Made by a program: the position numbers and the translations under genes
The notes under the pieces: model-generated
What the model saw: only the letters and a program-made list of their open reading frames with translations
What the model was told of the DNA's origin: nothing
The model's database searches: none
In this document: one piece after another, positions 15,816 through 24,680 of the stretch
How positions within the stretch are numbered: the first letter of the stretch is position 1
How the letters are laid out: every line of letters begins with the position of its first letter
Assembly (NCBI RefSeq): GCF_014207965.1
Contig: NZ_JACHLM010000002.1
Span: 496,001-560,000, forward strand
Length of the DNA: 64,000 nucleotides
Reading direction: 5' to 3'
Source of the DNA: Brevundimonas bullata
GTDB taxonomy: Bacteria; Pseudomonadota; Alphaproteobacteria; Caulobacterales; Caulobacteraceae

Positions 15816-16757
15816 CTAGGTCCGGCTCTGAAGCGTGGCCTGCTCCTGCTCGCGCAGCCAGTTATGGGCCCTGGTGGCCGCCACGGCGCCGTGGCCCATG
15901 GCCACGCTGATCTGATCCAGGCCTTCCACAAGGTCTCCTGCGGCGAAGACGCCCTCCACCCGGCTTTCGAAGACGGAGCCGGACGTCACGCAGCCTGCCT
16001 CGGTGAGATCGAGTCCGAGCTGCTCCGCCAGGATTGACCGCGGTCGGCACCCCAGGGCCGGGTAGATGACGTCGAACGTCAGCGAGGCGCCTATGTCGAG
16101 CAGGACGGTGATGTCATCGGCGCCGGGTTGGAGAGCGAGCAGGGCGCCGGATTCCAGCCGGATCCCCGCATCGGCCACGGCCCGGGCCTCGGCGGAGGAG
16201 AGTTCGGGACGGTTGAGCGGCATGAGAGTGAGGTTTTGGGAATAGCCGCGCAGGAAGAGGGCTTCAGCGGCGCCATTGGTGTCGCAGCCGATCACGCCTA
16301 TCCGTTTGCCGATGTGCTCATATCCGTCGCAGACCGGGCAGTAACGCAGCACCCCCGCCCGGATGGCCGCCTCATGGACGGCTTCCGGCAGATCGACCTG
16401 GTTGAGATCCACGCCGGTCGCCAGGACGACGGCGCAGCTCCCGCGCGTGGACCCGTCTTTGAGATCAAGGCTAAAGCCGCCGGCTACGGCCTCGATGGCC
16501 GCCACCTCCGTCTCCTGGATGACCGCGCCGTACTGAACGGCGTGGCGTGTCATGCGTGCGATCAGGTCGGGCCCGCGAACGCCTTCCGGGAAACCGGGAG
16601 CATTGTGCGTGAGGGGAATGCGCAGGGCCCGGCTCTTGCCGTCATGCAGCACGAGAACCTTCCGGCGATATCGCGCCAGGTATAGGGCCGCGGTGAGGCC
16701 AGCGGGACCGGCGCCGATGATAATGACGTCGTACCGGCGCCTCGCTTCATTCGTCAT
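15816..16757 (-). CDS. Thioredoxin-reductase-like FAD/NAD(P)-dependent oxidoreductase
   Basis: This 313-aa protein has the N-terminal FAD-binding GAGPAGLTAALYLARY, a second dinucleotide motif IGVIGCDTNGAAEALFL, and the C-terminal GVFAAGDLVEG. The redox-active site reads CPVCDGYE, matching the CxxCDG of thioredoxin reductase-type enzymes. The NADP-binding region is unusual (GCDTNGA in place of GGGxSA), so the cofactor and partner are uncertain. No thioredoxin gene is adjacent. A GGAAC-N18-GTT element upstream suggests stress induction. Two-domain enzymes of this type reduce thioredoxin-like or ferredoxin-like partners. Confidence 0.85.
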   Translation of the reverse strand: MTNEARRRYDVIIIGAGPAGLTAALYLARYRRKVLVLHDGKSRALRIPLTHNAPGFPEGVRGPDLIARMTRHAVQYGAVIQETEVAAIEAVAGGFSLDLKDGSTRGSCAVVLATGVDLNQVDLPEAVHEAAIRAGVLRYCPVCDGYEHIGKRIGVIGCDTNGAAEALFLRGYSQNLTLMPLNRPELSSAEARAVADAGIRLESGALLALQPGADDITVLLDIGASLTFDVIYPALGCRPRSILAEQLGLDLTEAGCVTSGSVFESRVEGVFAAGDLVEGLDQISVAMGHGAVAATRAHNWLREQEQATLQSRT

Positions 16758-16791
16758 GGTTATGGATCAACCCGCTTCTCAACGTCCTACA

Positions 16792-16817
16792 AACAGGCGG
16801 GCGCCCGGCAGCGTTCC
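16792..16817 (-). promoter_or_regulatory. Candidate EcfG promoter of the thioredoxin-reductase-like gene
   Basis: On the minus strand GGAAC (16817-16813), 18 bases, GTT (16794-16792), followed by another T. The spacing is within the N17-18 range to GTT. It lies about 35 bases before the start codon at 16757. Confidence 0.5.
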
Positions 16818-17028
16818 GATCCAGTCTGACAACTCTCGCGGGAAACTCCGAAAGTCGCATCGGCGTCCGGGCCCGCCGCATCCCGGGACCGAACAGGGAG
16901 CCCTCAGCGGCGGTGGAGCGCCAACGGCCGAAAGGCGCTAGCTGTGATCCCCTGATCCGCTGGAGAAAAACTCGGTCGGGGTCGGCGGTTTCTCGTCAGC
17001 CCCCCCCCTGGAAGCGCGACCAGCGCCC

Positions 17029-17172
17029 ATGCACCAGGACCTTCCGTATCGCCTCTATCATGGTCGGGGAGTAGCGCAGTTTTACTGTGGACGTTGCGTC
17101 GCTGATCTTGCCGTACGCGACCCGGCAGAACCGAAAAGGACCGGAGGAGACACCGAGGTTGAAGCGCGATGA
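17029..17172 (+). CDS. Possible 47-aa miniprotein with a Cys-x-x-Cys motif
   Basis: A short frame reads MHQDLPYRLYHGRGVAQ, then YCGRCVADLAV and an Asp/Glu/Lys-rich end. The CxxC and aromatic content are more protein-like than the surrounding frames, but the ribosome site is weak. The rest of 16818-17208 shows no other gene. Confidence 0.25.
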   Translation: MHQDLPYRLYHGRGVAQFYCGRCVADLAVRDPAEPKRTGGDTEVEAR

Positions 17173-17208
17173 ACATTCGACATCAGATTCAAGGTTCCCC
17201 GCTAAGTC

Positions 17209-17817
17209 TCACCCGGGATAGGGCGCCTGCTTCAGCACACCTGCCAAGTGAGCGGCGTTTGCAGCGAGCATTTCTGCCGTCTTAGCAACCTTGTCGGGCG
17301 TCTGGGGGAGGTCCTTGAAGTTCACGGATCCCATGGCTTCCCCCACCCAATAACAGGCTCCCACGGCCGGAATCGTCCACCCAAGGTCGTTGAGCGCCTG
17401 AAAGAGCTGGGCTGACGTCGCGTGCGCCCCGTCCTCATTGCCGACGATGGCGGCGACGGCCACTTTGGAGTAGCTTGGCATTCGTCCCTGATCGTCCGTC
17501 TCGTCCAGGAAGGCGTCCATGCGTTCAAGGACACGTTTGGCGATGCTAGACGCCTGACCGAGCCAGATGGGCGTACCGAAAATCAGGATGTCGGCCGAGA
17601 GGATCTGTTGACGAAGCGAAGGCCAGGCGTCGCCCTCGCCTTCGTCCGAGGTGACGCCCGGAAAAACGTCATGATCCGCCATGCGCAGAGTGGGAGCGAT
17701 AAGGACATCCAGCCGTTGGAAGGCTTCCGAGATCGTCGCTATCATCGCGTCCGTGGAGCTGTCTTCACCGCGGCTGCGCTTCAGGGTGCAGTTGATGGGC
17801 TGTGCTTTGAGCGTCAT
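17209..17817 (-). CDS. NAD(P)H-dependent FMN reductase / flavodoxin-fold protein
   Basis: The product is 202 aa. The start at 17817 (MTLKAQPINCTLKRSRGED) has AGAGGAAG upstream and matches the expected beginning of the fold. The FMN-binding pattern is present: an N-terminal strand followed by Ser/Thr-rich loop, ILIFGTPIWLGQASS (~90-104), and AAIVGNEDGAHATS (~127-140). Such proteins reduce FMN or quinones with NAD(P)H. A GGAAC-N16-CGTC element lies ~32-56 bases upstream, so stress control is likely. It is transcribed as a single gene. Substrate unknown. Confidence 0.82.
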   Translation of the reverse strand: MTLKAQPINCTLKRSRGEDSSTDAMIATISEAFQRLDVLIAPTLRMADHDVFPGVTSDEGEGDAWPSLRQQILSADILIFGTPIWLGQASSIAKRVLERMDAFLDETDDQGRMPSYSKVAVAAIVGNEDGAHATSAQLFQALNDLGWTIPAVGACYWVGEAMGSVNFKDLPQTPDKVAKTAEMLAANAAHLAGVLKQAPYPG

Positions 17818-17848
17818 GTTCAAACTTCTTCCTCTGTTATGAGAAGAA

Positions 17849-17873
17849 GACGCTCCGATCGGACCGACGTTCC
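17849..17873 (-). promoter_or_regulatory. Candidate EcfG promoter of the FMN reductase gene
   Basis: On the minus strand GGAAC (17873-17869), 16 bases, CGTC (17852-17849). One base differs from the CGTT -10 consensus, the same variant seen upstream of the 78-aa gene. Confidence 0.45.
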
Positions 17874-18011
17874 CTTCAGGTCCAGACCCCGACGAGGTTC
17901 CCGAGATTTCGATCGGAGATCGGACATCGCGCCATGGCTTCCACAACGGCCGGCCCGCTGCCGCCCCGGACTGTGCAGCACGTGGATCTGAGCGTTCGCA
18001 CGGCGCCGCTG

Positions 18012-18045
18012 TTCGTACCGGCGGCGAGAAGGCCGCCGGTACGAA
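18012..18045. repeat. Perfect 14-bp inverted repeat with 6-base loop
   Basis: TTCGTACCGGCGGC (18012-18025) and its exact complement GCCGCCGGTACGAA (18032-18045) flank GAGAAG. It lies 135 bases beyond the glucose dehydrogenase stop and has no T-run, so it is not a classical terminator. The interval 17874-18179 holds no supported gene. Confidence 0.8.
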
Positions 18046-18179
18046 GCATGCCAAGCGGGACTTCGCCAGTCCGGATCAGCTTCCTCGGCGACGGCCGGAT
18101 CGGCCGCCATCGGATGGAAGCGACGATCGCGGATAACGAGGTGGAGCCGTACCGGTCGCCGATTGGCCCAAAACAGTGC

Positions 18180-20621
18180 CTATGCGCGTCCCTCGGGCAA
18201 TGCATAGGCGATGACGTAGTCCCCTTCACGCGTCTCCATGAAATGATGGCCGCCGGCCATGATGACCAGATACTGGCGACCGTTCTGCTCATAGATCATC
18301 GGGTTGGCCTGGCCGCCCGCCGGCAGGACGTCCGACCAGACGGTCTTGCCTGTTTCAATGTCGATGGCGCGGATCAGGTCGTCAGTCGCGGCGGCGATGA
18401 AGATCAGTCCGCCCGCCGTCACCGCCGAGCCGCCGTTGTTGGGCGTACCGATCTCAACCGGCAGCATGGAGGGGATGCCGAACGGCCCGTTCTTGCGCGC
18501 CGTGCCGAACGGACGATCCCACAGGGTGCGGCCGGTCTTCAGGTCGATGGTGCGGATGCCGCCATAGGGTGGCTGCTTGCACAGCAGGCCGGTAAACTTC
18601 ACCCGCCAGCCAGCGTTGACATCGATGGCGTATGGCACCCCGATCTGCGGATCGCCGGCGCCCTCGGCCTTGGACTTGGACAGGTCGCCGCCGCGGTTGG
18701 CCGCCTCCTTTTCGCGCTCGATGTAGCGGGGATCGTCACGCGGGAACCAGCCCAAACGATCGGCCTCGGCGCGCGGCACCAGACGATTATGGTTGGGCAT
18801 GTCGTTATAGTTGGCGACGATCAAGCCGCGCGCCGGATCAACGGCGACGCCGCCCCAATCCGAGCCGCCGTTATAGCCGGGATACTCGATGTAATACTGG
18901 GTCGTCGGCGGCGTGAAATAGCCCTCGTAGCTGGCCTGACGGAACTGGATGCGGCAGAACATCTGGTCGATGGGCGACATGCCCCACATGTCGCGCTCCG
19001 TCAGGTCCGGCTTCCGGAGCGTATGGAATAACGAGAAGGGCTGGGTCGGGCTGCGTTGCGAGGGCTCCACCCCGCCCTGGGGCACGCGACGTTCCTCGAC
19101 CTTGTGCAGCGGCTGGCCGGTGCGGCGGTCAAGGATATAGATGTCGCCCTGCTTGGACGGCAGGACCACCGCCGGGATCAAGCCCGCCGCCGTCGGCATG
19201 TCCACCAGCGTCGCCTGGGAGCCCAGGTCATAGTCCCAGACATCCTTCCTCACTGTCTGGAAATGCCAGCGGGGCTTGCCAGTCGTGACATCCAGCGCCA
19301 CCAGCGAGGTCGAGTATTCATTCTCGGCCGGACGACGCAGGCCCGAATAATAGTCCGCCGAGGAGTTGCCCATCGGCAGGAACACCAAACCCTGAGCCTC
19401 GTCCGCCGTGGCCGTGGTCCACATGTTGGGCGTTCCCGGCGTATAGGTCTGCCCTTCCGGCGGCAGGGCGGTGATGTCCGGCCGCATCATGTCCCAGGCG
19501 AAGCGCAGCTGGCCGGTTACAGCATCAAAGCCCTGAATGACGCCCGAAGCGTTCCAGCGCTTCTGTCCGTCCAGCACCTGATGCCCCGTCACCACCACGC
19601 CGCGCACGATCACGGGCGCCGAGGTGATGGAGACCATGCCCGGGTAGGGATCGCCCATGCCGGTCTTGATGCTGACCGCGCCATTGGTCCCGAACCCGGC
19701 GCAAGGGACGCCCGTGCGCGCGTCCACCGCCACCAGCCGACCGTCCAGCGTGCCCTCGATGATGCGCATGGCGCAGGGCTGGGCCGCATCGACATTCGGT
19801 TGCGCGAAATAGGACACGCCCCGGCAGGCGGCGGTATAGGGTATCTGGTCGTCGGCGACCTTGGGATCATAGGTCCACTTCTGCTTGCCGGTCGTGGCGT
19901 CCAGAGCGAACAGCCGGTTGCGGCCCGAGCAAAGATAGAGGGTGTCGCCGATCTTCAGCGGCGTCGTTTCGGCCCCCCAGCGCTCGCCCGGCAGGTCCCC
20001 GGTGCGGAAGGTCCAGGCCCGCTTCAGCCCCTTCACATTGTCCTTGTTGATCTGGCTCAGCGGCGAATATCGCTGACCGCTGTCGGTCCCGCCCCAGGCG
20101 GGCCAGTCGGCCCCGGTCTTGATCATGGCCGGATCACCGATGCCTCCCCGCCCCATGGCCGGCACCGGGCTGTCCACCCGCGCCCTGTTGGCCTGGGCCA
20201 CCACAAAGCCCGAGATCAGCCCCAGCACGAGGATCAGGCCAATGCCCCCCAAGGCCAGCTTGCCGCCCCCGCCTTCACGCTTCAGCGCAGGGAAGGACAG
20301 AACCACGAGGATCAGCAGCACCAGAGGCGCGATGACCCGGGGCACAAGGGCCCAACCGTTCAGGCCGACCTCCCATAACGCCCAGATCACGGTGCCGATG
20401 AAGATGAGAATGTAGAGCCAGGCGCCCGCAGCCCTCAGGAGGGCCAGAAGCCCCCCGGCGACGATCATCAGCAGGCCGACGATCAGATAGTAGGGCGAGC
20501 CGCCCAGCATGATCAGCTGCCCCCCGCCGATGGTCAGCGTCAGACCGATCAGGGCGATGACTACCCCGAGCAATCGCACCAGAACGCTTCCGATTCCGCG
20601 CCCGCGTTCAATGGAGGACAT
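18180..20621 (-). CDS. gcd: Membrane-bound PQQ-dependent glucose/quinate/shikimate-type dehydrogenase
   Basis: The protein is 813 aa. Residues ~1-150 hold five transmembrane helices, as in Gcd. The rest is an eight-bladed PQQ propeller beginning DWPAWGGTDSGQRYSPLSQI. Blade motifs such as LFALDATTGKQKWTYDP, LVALDVTTGKPRWHFQT and AIDIETGKTVWSD recur at regular spacing. The catalytic region GGSDWGGVAVDPARGLIVANYND is intact. The enzyme oxidises aldoses (or quinate/shikimate) in the periplasm and passes electrons to ubiquinone. PQQ synthesis genes are not in the window. A hairpin overlapping a GGAAC-N17-GTT element lies just upstream. Confidence 0.92.
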   Translation of the reverse strand: MSSIERGRGIGSVLVRLLGVVIALIGLTLTIGGGQLIMLGGSPYYLIVGLLMIVAGGLLALLRAAGAWLYILIFIGTVIWALWEVGLNGWALVPRVIAPLVLLILVVLSFPALKREGGGGKLALGGIGLILVLGLISGFVVAQANRARVDSPVPAMGRGGIGDPAMIKTGADWPAWGGTDSGQRYSPLSQINKDNVKGLKRAWTFRTGDLPGERWGAETTPLKIGDTLYLCSGRNRLFALDATTGKQKWTYDPKVADDQIPYTAACRGVSYFAQPNVDAAQPCAMRIIEGTLDGRLVAVDARTGVPCAGFGTNGAVSIKTGMGDPYPGMVSITSAPVIVRGVVVTGHQVLDGQKRWNASGVIQGFDAVTGQLRFAWDMMRPDITALPPEGQTYTPGTPNMWTTATADEAQGLVFLPMGNSSADYYSGLRRPAENEYSTSLVALDVTTGKPRWHFQTVRKDVWDYDLGSQATLVDMPTAAGLIPAVVLPSKQGDIYILDRRTGQPLHKVEERRVPQGGVEPSQRSPTQPFSLFHTLRKPDLTERDMWGMSPIDQMFCRIQFRQASYEGYFTPPTTQYYIEYPGYNGGSDWGGVAVDPARGLIVANYNDMPNHNRLVPRAEADRLGWFPRDDPRYIEREKEAANRGGDLSKSKAEGAGDPQIGVPYAIDVNAGWRVKFTGLLCKQPPYGGIRTIDLKTGRTLWDRPFGTARKNGPFGIPSMLPVEIGTPNNGGSAVTAGGLIFIAAATDDLIRAIDIETGKTVWSDVLPAGGQANPMIYEQNGRQYLVIMAGGHHFMETREGDYVIAYALPEGRA

Positions 20622-20656
20622 GCCGACGACTCCGGGGTTCAGCTTGGCCTTGGCTC

Positions 20657-20692
20657 AACACCCCCGAAACCGGGCCGTTCCCGAGGAACGGC
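20657..20692 (-). promoter_or_regulatory. Candidate stress promoter with overlapping palindrome upstream of gcd
   Basis: On the minus strand GGAAC (20681-20677), 17 bases, GTT (20659-20657). The -35 lies inside the inverted repeat GCCGTTCC-CGA-GGAACGGC (20674-20692), which could be an operator. The start codon is at 20621. Confidence 0.4.
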
Positions 20693-21250
20693 GTAATTGC
20701 CGTCGTGGCGGAAAGAAGTGATATGCTGGCGGCCGCTCAGAAGCAGAAGGGGAAGGTTTCCAGTTCGGCGAAGGCGCACTGGAGAAACCAACCTCGGAGC
20801 CGGACGATTGTCGACAGGAACAACTAATCGGGCCGGTCGGTCGACCGTTCGCATCGCCCACTTTCATCTCTTGAGCCCTCACCTGATACTTTAACGCGCA
20901 GCGGCGGCGGGCACCCGGGGCGTTTTGGACCGTTCCAAGATGACCGGAGGAGACAGGAGATTGCGCGAACGAACCTTCGTCGATTCCTCGCGTTGCTCAG
21001 TCATGCGCCCCGCTTCTCAAAAGCTTCTGAATATCGCCTCAGCTTGCTGCGTCGCCGTTTTCCGAGTGGCCGGTCATGACCTGAGGCTGGACTGCGCATG
21101 TCCCGCAGTTCCGCTCGTGCTCCCGAACCCCGGACAAGCCAGCCCGCCCGCTCAAGGCGAAGAATGGTCTGCGACGAACCGCTGGATGAAAGAAGTATGC
21201 GTCAGGACCTCCCGTCAAGCAGACCGGATGCGCGTCATGGCCATGGCGTC
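20693..21250. other. Intergenic region without supported gene
   Basis: About 560 bases between the divergent gcd and mgtC-like genes. Open frames here are short, have no ribosome sites and show no recognisable protein motif. No RNA gene or known motif was recognised. It presumably contains the mgtC promoter. Confidence 0.5.
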
Positions 21251-21943
21251 ATGACGTCCCTGTCCCTTTCGTGGAGCGATCTCTGGCCATTGGTCGGGGC
21301 CGTGGCCGCTGGTGCGGCGATCGGACTGGAAAGGGAGTGGCGGGGAAGCCCGGCTGGTCTGAGAACCCATATGCTCGTCTCCCTTGCCTCAGCCCTGCTC
21401 ATGTTGGCGGCGGTCCAACAACTCGCGTGGCTTCGCGATACGCCGACGGACTTGATCCGAATTGACCCGGTGCGAATGGCCCACGGTGTCCTGACCGGCA
21501 TAGGCTTTCTCGGGGCCGGCGTGATCTTTCGGGAGGGCGCAAGCATACGCGGCCTGACCACGGCGGCGTCCCTATGGATCACCTCGGCTCTCGGAATGCT
21601 TTTCGGCGTGGGCTTCTACGGTCTCGGCGCGGCTGGGACCCTGGCCGCTGTGGCTGTTCTGGGCGCGGTGAGCCTGACCGAACTCCTGGTGCCCCAACGT
21701 CGCTACCTCGATCTCGTTGTACGGTTCCGGGCTACGGATGCACCGCGATCAGACGAGTTCCGACACTGGTTGAGAGGATATGGCGTGGTGGCGGATTCGC
21801 TGGAACAACACTGCGCCGCTGGTGAAAAGGTTCACAAGCTGCGTCTGCGTTGCGAGCGGGGCATGCGGCTTGAAGCCTTGGCGGCGGATCTTGAAAAACG
21901 CACGGACGTAGTCAGCTACTCCATCATCCATACCATGCGCTAG
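21251..21943 (+). CDS. MgtC/SapB family membrane protein
   Basis: The product is about 230 aa from ATG 21251. It has four or five N-terminal transmembrane helices with family motifs AAIGLEREWRGSPAGLRTHMLVSL, GFLGAGVIFREGASIRGLTT and AASLWITSALGM. The C-terminal ~80 residues (YLDLVVRFRATDAP… VVSYSIIHTM) form the ACT-like cytoplasmic domain. MgtC proteins support growth in low Mg2+ and acid, and inhibit F-type ATPase in Salmonella; the role in free-living bacteria is less clear. No strong ribosome site is visible at 21251 and the frame is open upstream, so the start is the least certain part. Confidence 0.88.
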   Translation: MTSLSLSWSDLWPLVGAVAAGAAIGLEREWRGSPAGLRTHMLVSLASALLMLAAVQQLAWLRDTPTDLIRIDPVRMAHGVLTGIGFLGAGVIFREGASIRGLTTAASLWITSALGMLFGVGFYGLGAAGTLAAVAVLGAVSLTELLVPQRRYLDLVVRFRATDAPRSDEFRHWLRGYGVVADSLEQHCAAGEKVHKLRLRCERGMRLEALAADLEKRTDVVSYSIIHTMR

Positions 21944-22061
21944 CGAAGCGCTCCGGGGGCCATGACGTTTCCGCTTCGCGCGAAAGGGAAAAGCGGAAGC
22001 GGAGGAACGGAGCAAGATCGCAGGGCAGAGGTTCGCCGGGGAGGGGGTGATGCGGCCCGCT

Positions 22062-22484
22062 CTAGGTTTCGACGGCTTCCAACTGACGATCCTCCTCACG
22101 CGTGCGGATGACCGGCAGTCCAGCGCCTTGAAGACGGATGGCGCGCGCCTCGACCTGTTCGAGAATGGACCGGAGATCCTTGTCGGTGAGGCGCTCTAGG
22201 CCGATGAATCGTTCGTCAGCCGTCTCGACCGCGTGGATCAGTTCATCGAGCTTCGCGTGAATGGCCGCGCCATCGCGATTCTGGGTGTTCTGGATCAGAA
22301 ACACCATCAAGAATGTGATGATTGTCGTCCCAGTGTTGATGACGAGTTGCCATGTCTCGCTGAAATCAAACAACGGACCGGAAACCGCCCAGATCAAAAC
22401 AAGTCCGAGACAGACGATGAAGGTCCAAGGACGCCCTGCGAGGCTGGCGGCGGCGTTTGAAAATTTGACAAATACATGTTCCAT
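22062..22484 (-). CDS. Low-affinity iron permease family protein, 140 aa
   Basis: Starts MEHVFVKFSNAAASLAGRPW and has two transmembrane helices (FIVCLGLVLIWAVSGPLF and LVINTGTTIITFLMVFLIQN). They are joined and followed by the strongly conserved TGTTIITFLMVFLIQNTQNRD and LDELIHA motifs of this family (related to yeast Fet4 but much shorter). The C-terminal part is a helical cytoplasmic tail. The name comes from the domain family; iron transport by the short bacterial members is not established. The gene is convergent with mgtC, with 118 bases between them. Confidence 0.88.
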   Translation of the reverse strand: MEHVFVKFSNAAASLAGRPWTFIVCLGLVLIWAVSGPLFDFSETWQLVINTGTTIITFLMVFLIQNTQNRDGAAIHAKLDELIHAVETADERFIGLERLTDKDLRSILEQVEARAIRLQGAGLPVIRTREEDRQLEAVET

Positions 22485-23326
22485 TTGAGGCGGCGCCTTG
22501 ATGAATAGCAGAGGGTGCAGCGTGTCGAGTTTGTAGCCCCAGGAGCCATGCGAGGTGTTCTCCGACCTTGGTCGCGTGTCTCTGACCTGGGTCCATCGGC
22601 CGGAACATCGGAGCCGCAGAGGACGAAGCGTCTCCTCCCGGGGCATGGTGGCAGGTCAAGTGCCAACGCCACCCTTGAACGCCGCGAGCGACCCACGCAG
22701 CCGTCATTCCCCGCAAACGCCCCTCGCCGGATGGGGGGCGAGGGACGCCTGCTGTGGATCAGCGGTGGAGCGCATCCTGCTCCCTCTCTTCAATGAGCCA
22801 TGCACGCGAGGGTTCCAACAGGGCGCGGTATGAGCGCTTCCTCACCAAGCTTGGAACGCAGCGGCCGATCTCGATCGGCGCAGCCCTAGGTTTCCGATTT
22901 CTACTTCGACCAGTTTGCAGGGCGAAGATTGTCTGCCGTCGACGCAGTCTGCGCCTGGCTTGGCCAGAGCGGCTGTCAGGGCAAGTTGCTCATCGGACGG
23001 GAAGGAGTTGATCTTCGTCGGGGTAGCTACGGGGGGCGTCGTTATCGGGGCCTGACGGCCGAAGCTTGCCGAATAATCGATACGCCGCCGCTCCGGACAC
23101 CGAGCGTCGCCAGGAGAGAGCATCCGGCCAAGATTGGAATCCATCTTGGCCGCGCGGATTGTCCGGGCGAACCGTAGGGCGGGCTACAGCTAAGACAGAA
23201 GCCTACAAGGATAGGATTTCGAGCCAGCGTCGCCTTCGCGACAGAGGAACGGGCCATGCGGCCGGGACATTAGGTCGGCATACCAGCGCTTCTCATGACG
23301 GTCGCGCGCCTTCCAAGGATGCCCCA
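22485..23326. other. Long intergenic region (~840 bp) without supported gene
   Basis: No frame here has a plausible start, ribosome site and protein-like composition. A weak GGAAC-N17-CATT element at about 23246 might serve the SDR gene. No RNA gene, terminator or insertion sequence could be recognised. It may contain decayed coding sequence. Confidence 0.5.
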
Positions 23327-24220
23327 ATGCCTGATCGCATCTCAATGCAGGATCCGCGCAACCAGTATCCCCGACCGCCCTTTCCACGTCAGCCCCAGGC
23401 TGAACCCGGCCTGGCGGGCCGGATGATCCCGCGGCCCGACCATGGCGAGGACAGCTATGTCGGACATGGTCGTCTGAAAGGACGCCGGGCGCTGATCACG
23501 GGCGGGGATTCCGGCATCGGTCGGGCGACCGCCATCGCCTTTGCGCGCGAGGGCGCAGATGTCGCCATCGGCTATCTGCCGTCCGAGGAGGCGGACGCCG
23601 CAGAAGTGGTCGCCCTGATCGAGAAGGCCGGGGTGAGGGCCCTGGCCTTGCCAGGCGACGTTAGTGACGAAGCGTGGAATGCGGCCATGGTCGCGCGGGT
23701 GGTGGAGGTTTTCGGCAGCCTGGACATCCTGGTCGTCAACGCCGGCCACCAGCAGTACCGGGAGGCGGTGTCGGAGGTCTCTACCGAGGATTTCGATGCG
23801 ACGCTGAAGACCAACCTCTACGCGCTTCACTGGCTCTGCAAGGCCGCCGAACCCCATCTGCCGCCAGGCGCATCCATCATCACCACCGCCTCGATCCAGG
23901 CCTATGAGCCCTCGGACATCCTTCTGGACTACGCCACGACCAAGGCGGGGATCGTCGCCTACACCAAGGCCCTGGCCAAACAGATGATCGAGAAGGGCGT
24001 GCGTGTGAACGCCGTCGCGCCGGGGCCCTTCTGGACCGTGCTTCAACCCAGCGGCGGTCAGCCCCAGCAGAAGGTCGAGCAGTTCGGGGCCCACAGCGCC
24101 TTCGGCCGGCCGGGGCAGCCGGTGGAGATCGCTCCGGTCTATGTCCTGCTGGCCTCCCAGGAAGCCAGCTTCGTCACCGGCGAGGTCTGGGGCGTGACTG
24201 GCGGGGCCGGGATCGGCTGA
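23327..24220 (+). CDS. SDR family oxidoreductase with N-terminal extension
   Basis: The 297-aa product starts at ATG 23327 (AAGGA upstream). A ~48-residue extension (MPDRISMQDPRNQYPRPPFP…) precedes the Rossmann fold. The fold shows TGGDSGIGRATAIAFA (TGxxxGIG), NAGHQQYREA, the catalytic Ser in IITTASIQAY, and DYATTKAGI giving Tyr and Lys of the YxxxK motif. The extension plus core matches the YhdF/YhxD/YghA-type SDRs, often linked to general stress in Bacillus and proteobacteria. The reaction is NAD(P)-dependent alcohol/carbonyl oxidoreduction with unknown substrate. Confidence 0.88.
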   Translation: MPDRISMQDPRNQYPRPPFPRQPQAEPGLAGRMIPRPDHGEDSYVGHGRLKGRRALITGGDSGIGRATAIAFAREGADVAIGYLPSEEADAAEVVALIEKAGVRALALPGDVSDEAWNAAMVARVVEVFGSLDILVVNAGHQQYREAVSEVSTEDFDATLKTNLYALHWLCKAAEPHLPPGASIITTASIQAYEPSDILLDYATTKAGIVAYTKALAKQMIEKGVRVNAVAPGPFWTVLQPSGGQPQQKVEQFGAHSAFGRPGQPVEIAPVYVLLASQEASFVTGEVWGVTGGAGIG

Positions 24221-24327
24221 GCGCGCGGGGCGGCTAGGAGAACCGAAGGCGGCAGGCCGTAAATCGAGGGGGCCGGGAGCGGTGATGCGGCCGGGAACCT
24301 TCGGGCCTCGCCCGGCGCTGGTTTGTC

Positions 24328-24453
24328 ATGCAGATGCTCTTCGCCTTCCTTCTGGTCATTCTCGTCGCCGTTCCTGTCTCCATGGGACTATTCCTGATCA
24401 GCCGGGCGTTCAGGCGTCTTGGACGGGGCTGGATACCGGGGGAGCAGTCATGA
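24328..24453 (+). CDS. Single-TM miniprotein, 41 aa (first of a coupled pair)
   Basis: A short frame reads MQMLFAFLLVILVAVPVSMG, then LFLISRAFRRLGRGWIPGEQS. It has one transmembrane helix and a basic C-terminal tail, so the tail should be cytoplasmic. Its stop overlaps the next start (ATGA at 24450-24453), which argues that both are real and translationally coupled. The ribosome site is weak. Family unknown. Confidence 0.45.
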   Translation: MQMLFAFLLVILVAVPVSMGLFLISRAFRRLGRGWIPGEQS

Positions 24454-24575
24454 ACTTCCTGCTATTCGCTCTCGGTGTGGTCTTCGCACTCGTCGCCGCC
24501 GCGGCGATCCGATGGAGCCGTCGTCATCCGGACGGCCCACGGAAGGAGGCCGATGAATCGCGGCCGGATGCCTGA
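24450..24575 (+). CDS. Single-TM miniprotein, 41 aa (second of a coupled pair)
   Basis: Reads MNFLLFALGVVFALVAAAAI, then RWSRRHPDGPRKEADESRPDA. One N-terminal transmembrane helix is followed by a charged cytoplasmic tail. GGGGGAGCAG, inside the end of the first miniprotein gene, supplies a ribosome site (GGGGGAG, 6 bases before the ATG). Same length and topology as its partner but no sequence identity, so the two may form a hetero-oligomer. Family unknown. Confidence 0.5.
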   Translation: MNFLLFALGVVFALVAAAAIRWSRRHPDGPRKEADESRPDA

Positions 24576-24680
24576 CCGCAGAAGCGCGTTCGACCGGAGA
24601 CAAGACGGCTTTCAGGCCTTTGACACCGGCTGAGGTGCAGTCGGATACGATCAGGCGTTTTCCTGGCTGAGGAGGTCTCA

